64,000 nt of DNA from UBA721 sp002705165 (GTDB lineage Bacteria > Planctomycetota > Planctomycetia > Pirellulales > Pirellulaceae). The stretch spans positions 1 to 64,000 of the forward strand of contig JBJLEF010000008.1 in assembly GCA_045565995.1 (NCBI GenBank), given 5' to 3'. The notes beneath the pieces are model-generated. The model did no database searches. It saw only the letters and a list, made by a program, of their open reading frames with translations, and was not told the DNA's origin. Position numbers and translations under genes: made by a program. Below, piece after piece: positions 8,643 through 18,552 of the stretch. Within the stretch, counting starts at the first letter, position 1. Every line of letters starts with the position of its first letter.

Positions 8643-10352
8643 ATGAAAAGACGCCGCAAGCTTTTTGTTGACAAACTGGAAAAACGAATCGTTTTATCCG
8701 CCAGCCCCTGGCAAAACCCCCTCGAGGCGATGGATGTAAACCACGATAGTTTCATCTCGCCGATCGACGCATTGCTGCCGATCAACATGATGAACGAATC
8801 AGGTTCTGAACAAATGCGTGACGTGGGAGCCCCACCGATTCTGGCCGACATGATGGCAGAGGTGGAGAATTACTACATGGATGCGAACGGAGACGGATAC
8901 CTGTCACCAGCGGATGCTCTCAGTGTCATCAATCTATTAGCCGAAGGCGAATACATACAGGACTGGGAGGAGCAACTCCCAATGGAAACGCATGACACCT
9001 TCCCCGACTCTCCTGACAATGCGGCCCAACTTGATCTGGACTGGGGTTACGCGTTTATCGAGTCTGAAATCAACAATGCCTATGACGTGGATGCGTTTCA
9101 GTTTGTTGCCACAGATGATCGTGTCGCGATTGACGTCTTTAACGAAGGAGTCCCCCATGGTGTCGTGGTGGAACTGCTCAATCAGAACATGGAACTGGTT
9201 GCCCGGGCGGAAAGCGGTGACGACTATCAATGGTGTGAAGGCAACATCGATGTTCCCGTCGAAGTCGAGGCAACGTACTTTGTCATGGTCTCTGCCTATG
9301 CTGCCGAGGATACAGGACATTACATCCTTGACCTCTTCCAGTATGAAGACGACTGGTGGGAACCCGCCCATGATTCAGAACTTGGTGATGACATTCATGG
9401 GGATACCATCGATACAGCCACGGCGCTCACACTTGAGTGGGGCTTTACTACGATCAACAGCTACATCGACCAGGCCGGAGATATTGATCAGTTCTCAGTC
9501 CAGGCCGACCAGGGACAGTTATCGGCTTCCATCTATCAGGGTGATTCGGATGAACTGCTGCGGATTAGCGTGACGGATACCGATGGAAACCTGATAGGAC
9601 TGACACAGGGAGACGCCGAAGGAGCCTGGATTGAGCTAAGCGTTGAGGATGGAACCTATTACGTCGCCATCGAATCACTCGAGTCGAACATATCGAGTTA
9701 CACATTAGACGTCTCTCACTGGAGCGATGAACTGTGGGAACTTGATGCCGACAGCGAGATGGGGAACGATATCCACCCCAATGAAATTGGCCCGGATGCC
9801 ACGTTCCTGGAGGAGGATCTGAACTATGACTACACCCAGAACGTCAGCCACCTTGATTTTGAAGGAGATGTGGATGTCTACCAATTTGTAGCCGGAGATT
9901 CATTTGCCTCTGTCAGTGTTTACGCGAACAACTGGGAGGTGCAAAACTTCCCCGGAGTCACCGTGTATGACGTCACCGGTATACCGATGGATCCTGTGTT
10001 ATCTTCAGAGTATGAAGACCTTTTTGATCCGACTTTCGAACTATACGTGCGTGATCAGGACGTCTTTGACTGGGAATGGGACGAGTTTGAAGAAGAATAT
10101 GATGAAGATGAACTAAGTGACGCACTCTATGAGGACGAGGCTTACGATCCGGAAGATCCGGAGCTAGTGAGATGTTGGTTCTGGCCGGGCGGTATGTATC
10201 CGGTCACCGAAGGAGACACATACTTCATCGAGGTTAACGGTGGGCTCGACAATAGCTTCAGCGGTCAATACACTCTTGAACTAAGCCATTTCTCACCCGG
10301 GCCCTATGACGTGTATTTAGACAATGGATTTGAAGAAGCTGCTGACAAATGA
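8643..10352 (+). CDS. Secreted protein with dockerin-like and PPC-like domains
   Basis: A 569-residue acidic protein; ATG 8643 was preferred to 8613 because it places the basic leader MKRRRKLFVDKLEKRIVLSA at the N-terminus, the same kind of leader as the Calx-beta protein at 1-2669. Two dockerin/EF-hand-like calcium loops follow: D31-V-N-H-D35 with SPIDALLPINMM, and MDANGDGYLSPADALSVINLL near residues 80-100. Three repeats of about 120 residues then resemble bacterial pre-peptidase C-terminal (PPC) domains, each with a D-x-DxFxF/Y-type strand (DVDAFQFVA, DIDQFSVQA, DVDVYQFVA). No catalytic domain is present. Likely an extracellular structural or attachment protein. The stop overlaps the next start (ATGA). 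Confidence 0.75.
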   Translation: MKRRRKLFVDKLEKRIVLSASPWQNPLEAMDVNHDSFISPIDALLPINMMNESGSEQMRDVGAPPILADMMAEVENYYMDANGDGYLSPADALSVINLLAEGEYIQDWEEQLPMETHDTFPDSPDNAAQLDLDWGYAFIESEINNAYDVDAFQFVATDDRVAIDVFNEGVPHGVVVELLNQNMELVARAESGDDYQWCEGNIDVPVEVEATYFVMVSAYAAEDTGHYILDLFQYEDDWWEPAHDSELGDDIHGDTIDTATALTLEWGFTTINSYIDQAGDIDQFSVQADQGQLSASIYQGDSDELLRISVTDTDGNLIGLTQGDAEGAWIELSVEDGTYYVAIESLESNISSYTLDVSHWSDELWELDADSEMGNDIHPNEIGPDATFLEEDLNYDYTQNVSHLDFEGDVDVYQFVAGDSFASVSVYANNWEVQNFPGVTVYDVTGIPMDPVLSSEYEDLFDPTFELYVRDQDVFDWEWDEFEEEYDEDELSDALYEDEAYDPEDPELVRCWFWPGGMYPVTEGDTYFIEVNGGLDNSFSGQYTLELSHFSPGPYDVYLDNGFEEAADK

Positions 10353-11740
10353 TCGACAGCACTGATTCAAAACCTTCGGTCGTTTACAGATATCTCACTC
10401 TCTGGTTTTCTCTCTCAGCACCAGTGACACGTACGCAGTATCTTGTCACTGGTTTTTCGCTGATGCTTTTAAAGTACCTTGGCGAATTCCTCATCATCTA
10501 TTCAACGACTGGAAACATCTATCCGATCACAGCCTTCCTTAATCCTCTGCTGAAAGAGCGGATGGACGTCATCACTACCATGACTCATTTCGTCCCGTGG
10601 GTCCTCTTTATCTTCACCTTTCCTTTTCTATGGATCAGCATCTCCATGAGTGTGCGACGTAGTGTTGCCGCGACTGGCTCATCCTCGCTAGGGTTGTTGA
10701 TTCTCGTACCGTTCCTTAACTTCTTGATGATGCTGATCTTCTGCATCCTGCCGGATCTCAAACGCCCCTCTATGAAAACAGACCGCACTCCGGCTGTCGC
10801 GGCCCTGCCAAGCAAAAGGGTACGCAGTGCTATCATTGGGATGTTCCTTAGCATTGCCGGATCTCTGGTTCTTTATGGGCTTTCTATCACTGTCTTCCAA
10901 AGCTATGGGATTCTGATCTTTTTCGGCATGCCGGTTCTAATCGGCGTCCTGACAAGCTACATGTTCAACCGACATTGTTTACAATCTCTTGGGCAGTCTG
11001 TCATTGTTGCCGAATTGGGAGTTCTTCTATGCTCCGGAACGCTGCTGCTCCTGGCTTTCGAAGGCTTCATCTGTATCGCCATGCTATATCCCTTAGCCGC
11101 TGTGATTACGATCCTCGGCGCTATCATTGGGCGAAGCATGGCGGCCACAAACGCATCGGGGGGCCATGTCACGGTGTCCCTGATGTGCTTACTTCCTTTA
11201 CTTGCGGGCGCAGACATTGTCGATAACGAAACACCAGTCTATGAAGTGATTTCTTCCGTAGTCGTGGATGCTCCCCCGGAAGACGTCTGGCCAAACGTCA
11301 TTGGCTTTTCAGAACTGGATGCCCCTCCAGCCTGGTACTTTGAACTCGGCATTGCCTATCCACTGCGGGCGACCATTGACGGTGAAGGCGTCGGGGCCAT
11401 CCGACACTGCGAATTCTCTACAGGTCCGTTTGTGGAACCCGTCACAGTCTGGGATAAACCCAACAGACTCGCATTTGATGTTACCGAACAACCTCGTGCC
11501 ATGAACGAATTGAGTCCTTACCGTCATGTACATCCGCCTCATCTGGACGGCTATTTGAACTGCCGACGAGGTGAATTCCGACTCAAACGCTTACCAAATA
11601 ACCGAACGCTCCTGGAGGGTAGTACCTGGTACGAATTCAAAATGTATCCACAGGGTTACTGGACCCTGTGGAGCGATCTCAGCATCCACCTGATTCACGA
11701 GCGAGTCCTGAATCATATTAAAAAGCTTTCGGAAAACTAA
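10349..11740 (+). CDS. Membrane protein: DUF805-like domain plus SRPBCC domain
   Basis: A 463-residue protein translationally coupled (ATGA overlap) to the preceding secreted protein. Residues about 15-135 contain membrane segments and SVRRSVAATGSSSLGLLILVP, which resembles the RRLHDTGRSGW signature of DUF805 proteins. More hydrophobic helices fill 155-300. From about 305 (YEVISSVVVDAPPEDVWPNVIGF) to the end is a soluble SRPBCC/polyketide-cyclase-like fold with WDKPNRLAFDV and LEGSTWYEF. Such fusions occur in other bacteria without a known function. A lipid- or hydrophobic-ligand-binding role at the membrane is only inference. Confidence 0.7.
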   Translation: MIDSTDSKPSVVYRYLTLWFSLSAPVTRTQYLVTGFSLMLLKYLGEFLIIYSTTGNIYPITAFLNPLLKERMDVITTMTHFVPWVLFIFTFPFLWISISMSVRRSVAATGSSSLGLLILVPFLNFLMMLIFCILPDLKRPSMKTDRTPAVAALPSKRVRSAIIGMFLSIAGSLVLYGLSITVFQSYGILIFFGMPVLIGVLTSYMFNRHCLQSLGQSVIVAELGVLLCSGTLLLLAFEGFICIAMLYPLAAVITILGAIIGRSMAATNASGGHVTVSLMCLLPLLAGADIVDNETPVYEVISSVVVDAPPEDVWPNVIGFSELDAPPAWYFELGIAYPLRATIDGEGVGAIRHCEFSTGPFVEPVTVWDKPNRLAFDVTEQPRAMNELSPYRHVHPPHLDGYLNCRRGEFRLKRLPNNRTLLEGSTWYEFKMYPQGYWTLWSDLSIHLIHERVLNHIKKLSEN

Positions 11741-11795
11741 TCACGCATTTTCATTCCTGCCCGAAAGAAGAAGCCATACCCTGTGAGCTGAGCGC

Positions 11796-11801
11796 TATAA
11801 T
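11796..11801 (+). promoter_or_regulatory. Possible -10 box (TATAAT) for the PhoPQ-type gene
   Basis: A perfect TATAAT lies 46 bp before the start at 11848 in an AT-rich stretch. No convincing -35 hexamer sits 16-18 bp upstream, so this is a weak call. Confidence 0.25.
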
Positions 11802-11847
11802 ATTTATTGTTCGTTTCCATGCTTAACGACTTCCACCTAAACAGACA

Positions 11848-13176
11848 ATGCATAAACAACTCCTACCACGACTTCTCGCTGCTTTGCTTGCACTGACTTC
11901 GACGGCCAATGCTCAGCAATTAACCGATGTACTCCCTGTCGACGACAGCTATGCTTACGAAATTAAAAATGAATTTCAGATAGGAGTCTGCAAGGCACAG
12001 GTTGTACGTCTAACTTCGCAAACTTGGCAAGGTAAACCATGGCAACACTGGTTAACTATCCTGGAGCCAGACAATACCAGTCTCAAGGATGCCGCCATTT
12101 TGTTTATTTCCGGCGGGTCTTCCCAAAGCGGACAACCCGACGCCAACAACGGAGAGGTTAAGCAATTTGCACTCATCGCTTCAACATGTCAAGTTCCGGT
12201 TGCCATCTTACACCAAGTACCTAACCAACCTCTCCAGGGAAAAAAATACGAAGATGACCTGATCGCTTTTACGTTTGATAAATACATGAATGGACTGGGA
12301 GATGACTGGCCGCTCCTACTGCCGATGGTCGAAAGTGCCATCCGGGCCATGGACACCACGGCGGCCCTTCTTAAAGAGCAGAGCGGAAAAAGTATCACTA
12401 GATTTTCGGTTGCCGGGGCCTCTAAACGAGGCTGGACCACCTGGCTGACAAGTGCTGTCGACAAACGAGTTGTTTCGATCGCTCCAATGGTCATCGATGT
12501 TCTTAACATGCCTGCCCAAATGAAGCAACAATTCCAATCCTATGGTCGTTACAGCCAGATGATTACCCCCTATCTCAAATACGATTTTCCCGAAAGAATG
12601 CTCAAAGGCGAAGGGAAACAACTCACTGAGCTAGTTGATCCTTTTTCTTATCGCAAACAAATCGAGATTCCAAAACTAATGGTTCTCGGGACAAACGATC
12701 CATACTGGACGGTGGATGCAAGCAGTCTCTACTTCCCGGAATTAGTGGGACCTAAAAACCTTTACTATCTACCCAATGGCGGGCATGGTCTTGGCATTCA
12801 GGTTCTCCCAACCATGGCAACATTCTTTCAAAAGACCCTGAATAACCAAACGCTGGAAAAATTGAAATGGGAGTTGGATAACGAGAATAACTTCCACGTA
12901 AAATGGACAGGGAAACCTCGTGCCGTACATCTCTGGAAGGCCCATAGTACAACACGGGACTTTCGTGAAGCGAAGTGGGAAAGTACACGCTTAGAAAACC
13001 TTACCAGTTCTACACAGAACTTACTTCAAGTGCCTTCTTCCGGTTACAACGCCTTCTTTATCGATTTAGAGTTCCCTGGTGTAAAGAATTTCAATTACAA
13101 CATCGCGACAGAAATTCAGGTTTTACCCAAGGGGTTCGAATACGGTCCTCCGGAACCGCCGCGTTCGGGGAAATAA
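11848..13176 (+). CDS. PhoPQ-activated pathogenicity-related family protein (PqaA-like hydrolase)
   Basis: A 442-residue exported protein with signal peptide ending at NAQQ (residues 21-24). It has the alpha/beta-hydrolase layout of the PhoPQ-regulated family: AILFISGGSSQSG (residues 83-95), the nucleophile elbow SVAGASKRGW (probable nucleophile S192), GTNDPYW (acid region) and PNGGHGLG (catalytic His region). A beta-sandwich-like tail follows from about residue 340. The name comes from an enterobacterial regulon member; in planctomycetes these are common and of unknown substrate, probably esters or glycans. Monocistronic, convergent with the DUF2237 gene. Confidence 0.85.
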   Translation: MHKQLLPRLLAALLALTSTANAQQLTDVLPVDDSYAYEIKNEFQIGVCKAQVVRLTSQTWQGKPWQHWLTILEPDNTSLKDAAILFISGGSSQSGQPDANNGEVKQFALIASTCQVPVAILHQVPNQPLQGKKYEDDLIAFTFDKYMNGLGDDWPLLLPMVESAIRAMDTTAALLKEQSGKSITRFSVAGASKRGWTTWLTSAVDKRVVSIAPMVIDVLNMPAQMKQQFQSYGRYSQMITPYLKYDFPERMLKGEGKQLTELVDPFSYRKQIEIPKLMVLGTNDPYWTVDASSLYFPELVGPKNLYYLPNGGHGLGIQVLPTMATFFQKTLNNQTLEKLKWELDNENNFHVKWTGKPRAVHLWKAHSTTRDFREAKWESTRLENLTSSTQNLLQVPSSGYNAFFIDLEFPGVKNFNYNIATEIQVLPKGFEYGPPEPPRSGK

Positions 13177-13196
13177 CCCAGGCGATTCCAATCTAC

Positions 13197-13568
13197 TCAG
13201 CCTCCGGATTCCACTGCATATTCCTGCAGTTGTTCCAAATCAACGAATTCCAAAGTGGAAATATGTGTTGCTTCCAAATTCACTCTCGGAGCCGCATTGT
13301 GATACAAAGCTTCCTTCCAACGTTCAACACATAAACACCATCTGTCACCGGGTTTAACGCCCGGAAAACCCCAGGCTGGCACTGCGGTCGACAGATCATT
13401 CCCCACGGCTTTCGAAAAGGCTAGAAACTCAGCCGTTGCCTCGACACAAACCAGATGCAAACCATGGTCGTCGCCTCCTGTATTGCAACAACCGTCCCGA
13501 TAAAATCCCGTCAGAGGATCCGTAGAGCATGACTGAAGGTCGGTTCCAAGTACATTTTTTGCTGGCAT
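13197..13568 (-). CDS. DUF2237 family protein
   Basis: A 123-residue protein that fits the full length of the DUF2237 family. Recognisable stretches are NVLGTDLQSCSTDPLTGFYR, CCNTGGDDHGLH, VPAWGFPGVKPGDRWCLC and ATHISTLEF. Four or more conserved cysteines (C14, C26, C27, C77 and C79 approximately) are the striking feature. No signal peptide, so cytoplasmic. The family has no established function. It stands alone, divergent from the sugar isomerase-like gene at 13728. Confidence 0.85.
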   Translation of the reverse strand: MPAKNVLGTDLQSCSTDPLTGFYRDGCCNTGGDDHGLHLVCVEATAEFLAFSKAVGNDLSTAVPAWGFPGVKPGDRWCLCVERWKEALYHNAAPRVNLEATHISTLEFVDLEQLQEYAVESGG

Positions 13569-13727
13569 ATTTCTACTACCTTATAGGCTGTGTGGTTAGC
13601 ACTGTTTTCTAACGTGTTATTCCGTCGGACGCAACGCACCTACCTCCTTCTTGCCCGAAAACGGTGTAGAATTACAGACAAATGAAACCAATACCCTCTT
13701 CCCACTTTCCTTCGCGAGAAAATTATT

Positions 13728-14666
13728 GTGAGCTTAGATCGTCGCACCTTCATCCAATCGACTCTGGCTACCACCGCTACTGGATTAGGCTCCATATCCT
13801 CGGTGGCATCTGCGGACCGCAGAAAGCCTCACGCGAAGCCAAATCCAATTGCCGTTAGTACTTATTCCTATTGGCGTTACCGCAAGGACACAAAACTTCC
13901 CATCGAGGACTGCATTGATCTGGCTGCTGAAGCAGGTTTTGATGCGGTCGAAATCCTTCACGTTCAGATGACACGCGAGGACAATTCGTATCTACAGATG
14001 CTTAAGCAGCGTGCTTTTGTCAATGGTTTAGACCTTTGCGGATTCTCAACACATCAGGGCTTCGTATCCCCTGATCCGGAATATCGCCAACGAAATATTG
14101 AACACACTTTAAAATGCATTGAACTGGCTTATAAGCTTGGTATCCCAACCATTCGGGTCAATACCGGTCGCTGGGGCACGATTAAAAGCTTTGACGATTT
14201 AATGAAAGCCAAAGGGATCGAACCTCGCCTGGAAGGATACACTGATGAACACGGATTCGAATGGGTCATAGACAGCCTGGAAAAATGCCTTCCGAAAGCG
14301 GAAGAATGCGGCGTAACGCTTGGGCTGGAGAATCACTGGGGATTAGGGAGAACTGCAGAGGGTGTATTGAAAATTGTGGATGCGATCGACTCACCGTGGC
14401 TACAGGTCACCGCAGACACCGGCAACTTTTTTGAACGGCAATACGAGCAGTTCGAAATAATGGCTCCCAAGACCGTCTATGTCCAAGCCAAAACCTACTT
14501 TGGAGGCGGTACCTGGTACACGCTAAACATTGATTACAACCGCGTTGCAAAGATTCTCAAAAATGCCGACTATCAAGGATATATCTCGCTTGAATTCGAA
14601 GGCCAGGAGTCACACAAGACTGCCATCCCCAAAAGCCTCAATTTACTGAGAAAAGCATTTGCCTAA
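13728..14666 (+). CDS. Sugar phosphate isomerase/epimerase family protein, Tat-exported
   Basis: A 312-residue xylose-isomerase-like TIM-barrel protein (AP endonuclease 2 superfamily). The start is GTG 13728; it gives a Tat leader SLDRRTFIQSTLATTATGLG ending near VASADRR. Barrel motifs are ISTYSYW-like strand 1 (AVSTYSYWRY), DLAAEAGFDAVEI, GIPTIRVNTGRWG, GVTLGLENHWG (metal-ligand Glu), QVTADTGNFF and GYISLEFEG with its terminal Glu. Exported members are frequent in planctomycetes beside Gfo/Idh/MocA genes and are thought to act on sugars or keto sugars; the substrate here is unknown. Confidence 0.88.
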   Translation: MSLDRRTFIQSTLATTATGLGSISSVASADRRKPHAKPNPIAVSTYSYWRYRKDTKLPIEDCIDLAAEAGFDAVEILHVQMTREDNSYLQMLKQRAFVNGLDLCGFSTHQGFVSPDPEYRQRNIEHTLKCIELAYKLGIPTIRVNTGRWGTIKSFDDLMKAKGIEPRLEGYTDEHGFEWVIDSLEKCLPKAEECGVTLGLENHWGLGRTAEGVLKIVDAIDSPWLQVTADTGNFFERQYEQFEIMAPKTVYVQAKTYFGGGTWYTLNIDYNRVAKILKNADYQGYISLEFEGQESHKTAIPKSLNLLRKAFA

Positions 14667-14695
14667 TAATCCATTCGGGAACGACGTCGCCAGTC

Positions 14696-16024
14696 CTAGG
14701 CCCGCAACTCGGCCAGTTCACCTGTGCTATCCGCGAATCCATCATGCGGGATCCCCATGGCATCGAGCATTGTGACAAACACATTGCTAAGTGGCACATT
14801 CGCTCCGGGCCTTAGGAATTGATTGTGCTTAAAGCCCATCGCCTTACCTCCGGCCAGAATAAGTGGGTAGTTCGAATTGTTATGTGTCTTGCTATTGCTA
14901 CTACCATAGAAGACCAATGTATTGTCCAGCAAAGTGCCGTCGCCCTCCTGACTGTCACTCAGGCGTTGGATAAAGCGACTTAACTGATTGGCCAGCAGTT
15001 GATCAAAACGCCCCAACTTTTCGGCGCCGTCGCCTTTACCTGCCCCATGAGCCAGGCCATGCCAATTCCCTTGTAGTCCCAGACACGCCGGGAAGGCATT
15101 GGCAATGGTCGTGGCTCCGGCAACCTGCCCCAGCATATAGGTAGCAACGCGTGTGGAATCTGTTTGAAATGCCAGGAAAATCAGATCATACATAGCTTGC
15201 ATATATTCAATAGGCAGGCTTTGATCAACCGCAAGGCTGACTTCCGCTTCTGAAACATCCGGCTTAGGAATATCCAACCATGCGGTAGATCGATTGACTC
15301 GCTGTTCGATATCGCGAATGCTGGCCAGATAATCTTCTAGCTTGCGTTGATCCTGCCGCCCCAATCGGTTCTTCATCGAACGACTATTTTCCAAAACCAA
15401 ATCAAGCATGGAACTTGTGTTCTGCAAACGTCGTCGTTGCACTTTAGCGGATGCATCGCCAGCACCAAATAGCCGATCGAAAATTTGACGGGGACTGGCT
15501 AGCGCGGGAATCGGACGTCCTTGCGAAGTGAACGAAAGAGTGGTTGCTCGTGTCGGTTCACCTACCCCCCCATCGCTGGACATCACCAACGAACCGAATC
15601 TTGTTTCTTCGCCTACATGCCCAGCGATATACTGATCCAGTGAAATGCCATTCCTGTAATCAGCCCCTCGGAAGCTAGCACCGGTCAGGAAGATATCTCC
15701 CGTATCATGCCCGCCCATTTTCCGACCCGCGGGATGCGCTAGCGAACCTAAGACTGTAACCTGGTCACGCAATGACTCTAGAGACTCAAGCGATTTACGG
15801 AACCGGAACGAGTCATCCTTCTCTTCCGGAAACCAATTCCATTCCGAATGCTCGGACTTGTCGCTCGGCAAACTCACGCCAAACGGGAAATAGACAGACG
15901 CCAGGCGTTTAGGAGCCTGTTTAGCCGGAGCGGCCTGCCCCATGCTTTCCATCCATGGTAACGCTAACGCGACGCCGGTTCCTTTTAGAAACGTCCGTCT
16001 ATCTAAATGCCAGGATTTATACAT
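14696..16024 (-). CDS. DUF1552 domain-containing protein, Tat-exported
   Basis: A 442-residue planctomycete-type DUF1552 protein. The Tat leader is LDRRTFLKGTGVALALPWMES (here residues 7-27). Family landmarks follow: YFPFGVSLPS, VLGSLAHPAG, GGHDTGDIFLTGAS, SLDQYIAGHVG, the SSDGGVG region, LVFYGSSNSKTHNN and LPLILAGG-like YPLILAGGKAMGF. The family is related to the sulfatase/DUF1501 fold but has no proven activity. It lies 43 bp downstream of the DUF1592 cytochrome gene, the constant partner in this phylum, so the two probably form an exported redox module. Confidence 0.92.
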   Translation of the reverse strand: MYKSWHLDRRTFLKGTGVALALPWMESMGQAAPAKQAPKRLASVYFPFGVSLPSDKSEHSEWNWFPEEKDDSFRFRKSLESLESLRDQVTVLGSLAHPAGRKMGGHDTGDIFLTGASFRGADYRNGISLDQYIAGHVGEETRFGSLVMSSDGGVGEPTRATTLSFTSQGRPIPALASPRQIFDRLFGAGDASAKVQRRRLQNTSSMLDLVLENSRSMKNRLGRQDQRKLEDYLASIRDIEQRVNRSTAWLDIPKPDVSEAEVSLAVDQSLPIEYMQAMYDLIFLAFQTDSTRVATYMLGQVAGATTIANAFPACLGLQGNWHGLAHGAGKGDGAEKLGRFDQLLANQLSRFIQRLSDSQEGDGTLLDNTLVFYGSSNSKTHNNSNYPLILAGGKAMGFKHNQFLRPGANVPLSNVFVTMLDAMGIPHDGFADSTGELAELRA

Positions 16025-16066
16025 TTTTCATTCTCGATCTGGTATGAATACCTTCGGCTATCATCA

Positions 16067-18436
16067 CTATTTTGACTGAAACAGCGGCGACTGCACAATC
16101 TCAACCAGCAGTTTTCTCATATTATAGTCATCGGCAATGAACTGACGAGTCAACTTTGAAATTTCCTCTTCATCCGTAAACTCCAAACTACGTCCCAGTG
16201 CATAGGTGGTGACTTTACTTACAAGAGCTCGCGCAAATCGTTCGGATTCGTGCTCAAGCATATATTTCTGGAATCCGGCCACGCCAGTCACTTCCATCCC
16301 TGATGGCAACTGAGCATGAGAATCTAATTCTGCCTGCACCGACTTCCCTTTAACAATACGCAAACCGGATTCCCGCCAACGCCCGATGGCGTCATAATTT
16401 TCAAAAGGAATCCCCCAGCCATCAATGCCATGGTGACAACTATTACAACTAGCCTTTTGTCGGTGCAATTCCAACTGCCGCTTCATGGTAAGGGATGCCA
16501 AATCAGCTTTCTCTGATTCCAATTCCGGGACATCCGGGGGCGGTGGAGCCGGGGGATCGTCGAGCAGGCGGTCCAGAATCCAGACGGCTCGTTTAATCGG
16601 ATGAGAATCCTCTCCATTGGAATTGATTAGCAGGAAACTCCCCTGAGTCATCAATCCGCCACGATTTTCATTCCCTTGTAAGGCAACGCGAGCAAATTGA
16701 CTGCTACCGGGATCAGGAAGACCATAGTGTTTCGCCAAACTTTGATTAATCATGACAAAATCACTTTTCAGAAAACTGAGTGCGCTCAAATCGTGATACA
16801 GTACACGGCCCACAAATTGAATCGTCTCTTCCGCCATTTGAGACTTTAATCGTTCGTTGAATCCTTTGTAGTACTGTGGATTCACGGCAATCCGGTTTAG
16901 CCCGGACAAGTCCAGCCATTGGGAAGTAAAATTGCGAACGAACTGCCAACTGCGCTGGTCTTCAGTCATGCGTCGAATCTGCTTCTCGAGCACATCAGGT
17001 TTTGAAAGCTGTTTGTTTTCGGCCAGCGCAAACAGCTCCTGATCTGGCATCGAACTCCATAGAAAGTACGACAACCGGGTTGCCAATTCATGATCGGTTA
17101 ATGACTGCATCTTCCCCCCGGCTTCTACCGGTTCTGCCAAATACAGGAATTCCGGAGAGATGAGTACGAGTGCCAACGTCTCGCGGACTGCCTCTTCAAA
17201 GGTTTCACTATCGGGAGCAATGGAATCGTAAAAACCTACTATCTTTGCCACCTCTTCTTTCCTAACAGGCCGTCGGAATGCTCGCCGCATAAATTGACGA
17301 ATGACTTCTTCGACATATCCCTCCCCACCAACACCTTCCAACGGAAGGATATTCGTATGATGGGTTGGCGGCCAGGTATCATAGACAGGCCCTTCAAAGG
17401 TAACACTCTTCACGTAAACACATGGCTCGGTCGAAGGCGGACGTGGCTCCCCTTTTTTTGGCACCGGCTCCGGACGCGCCGTCAAATTCTTCAAACGCAC
17501 CTGAATACCGGGATACTTAGGGTTCTTCCCAGGCAAAGGGAAGGATTCAATCCGGCTCTCAAAGACAAGTGTCTCAGGTTGTTCTTCGGTTCCAATAACT
17601 TCCTGTACAACCAACCGTCGACTTGGCGAAAGAGTATCACTGCGAATACCAATATTAACTTCCAACTCGGGGACAGATTTCCCCTTAGGAATCTTCGAGT
17701 AGGCCTGAATAGTGATCCGAACTTTACCGGCTCTGGGAAACTGATCAATTCCGGCAATGAATTGATTACGCCCATCCAGCATTTCACCATTTGTGTTATT
17801 ATCCCGCGCTCCCTTAATGCTCTTTTCGACCACCTGCGTATGAACTTCGGGTTGTTCCCCGGACACAATCACTTTAGACATCGCCTGACGAGCTGCTGCC
17901 AAATAATACTCCATTTGAATGGGCGAGATTCCGAGCACCTGCCCATTATTGAGGAAACCGTCTACGGACTTAGACTCCGGAGGTAAATTTTCTGCATAAT
18001 CAAATTCGATACCCAGCAGATCACGAAGTGTGTTGTTGTATTCGTAATTCGTTAAACGCCGAAACACCACTTTACCACCAGTGCTCCGTTTAGCTTCGGT
18101 GGCCCCGGCTATCTCGTCAGTGAGCCAATTTACAATAAGATCGCGTTCTTTCTCCGGTAATGGCGTGGCATCTTTAGGTGGCATCTTCCCCTGATTAATA
18201 CGGTTCAACGCGTCATGCCATGTCTCACCATCGACACCGTGATACAAATCCGGATCCAACAACGTCATCCGTGGACTCGCTTCACCGTCCGGCCCATGGC
18301 ATTCATAGCAATACTGCTTGAGAAGCGGCTCTACCTTAGATCGGAATGTTTTGAGAGCTGGTTCAACACCTTGTGCTAATTGCCCAAGGAGCAAAACCGA
18401 AACCAACAGCACATTTCTATACACGCAATTCATCAT
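16067..18436 (-). CDS. DUF1592 domain c-type cytochrome (DUF1587/1592/1588/1585)
   Basis: About 789 residues with an N-terminal signal peptide (VLLVSVLLLGQLAQGVE). Numbering from the GTG at 18439, the first haem site C-Y-E-C-H is at 44-48, followed by the DUF1587 motif RRLTNYEYNNTLRDLLG near 126. The middle holds a carbohydrate-binding-like beta region (residues 200-330), then DUF1595/DUF1592 (RRAFRRPVRKEE; LVLISPEFLYL; LATRLSYFLWSSMPD), DUF1588 (NRGGLMTQGSFLLINSNGE) and DUF1585. A second haem site C-N-S-C-H-H is near 658. ATG 18436 was chosen over the GTG. Together with DUF1552 it is assumed to act in periplasmic oxidation of polymers; no direct function is known. Confidence 0.92.
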   Translation of the reverse strand: MMNCVYRNVLLVSVLLLGQLAQGVEPALKTFRSKVEPLLKQYCYECHGPDGEASPRMTLLDPDLYHGVDGETWHDALNRINQGKMPPKDATPLPEKERDLIVNWLTDEIAGATEAKRSTGGKVVFRRLTNYEYNNTLRDLLGIEFDYAENLPPESKSVDGFLNNGQVLGISPIQMEYYLAAARQAMSKVIVSGEQPEVHTQVVEKSIKGARDNNTNGEMLDGRNQFIAGIDQFPRAGKVRITIQAYSKIPKGKSVPELEVNIGIRSDTLSPSRRLVVQEVIGTEEQPETLVFESRIESFPLPGKNPKYPGIQVRLKNLTARPEPVPKKGEPRPPSTEPCVYVKSVTFEGPVYDTWPPTHHTNILPLEGVGGEGYVEEVIRQFMRRAFRRPVRKEEVAKIVGFYDSIAPDSETFEEAVRETLALVLISPEFLYLAEPVEAGGKMQSLTDHELATRLSYFLWSSMPDQELFALAENKQLSKPDVLEKQIRRMTEDQRSWQFVRNFTSQWLDLSGLNRIAVNPQYYKGFNERLKSQMAEETIQFVGRVLYHDLSALSFLKSDFVMINQSLAKHYGLPDPGSSQFARVALQGNENRGGLMTQGSFLLINSNGEDSHPIKRAVWILDRLLDDPPAPPPPDVPELESEKADLASLTMKRQLELHRQKASCNSCHHGIDGWGIPFENYDAIGRWRESGLRIVKGKSVQAELDSHAQLPSGMEVTGVAGFQKYMLEHESERFARALVSKVTTYALGRSLEFTDEEEISKLTRQFIADDYNMRKLLVEIVQSPLFQSK

Positions 18437-18552
18437 CACTCTATTTTACCATCCACACTCAAATTTGAGATAGCACTTCAGTTGCAGACGCAAAGGAGTC
18501 TTCATCGGCAGAACACGTCGCAGAACCAGTCGCAACCCAACCTCCAGCGACC

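Noticed and set aside
17294..17986. 230-residue plus-strand ORF
   Set aside because: Lies wholly within the DUF1592 gene on the opposite strand and has no recognisable domain.
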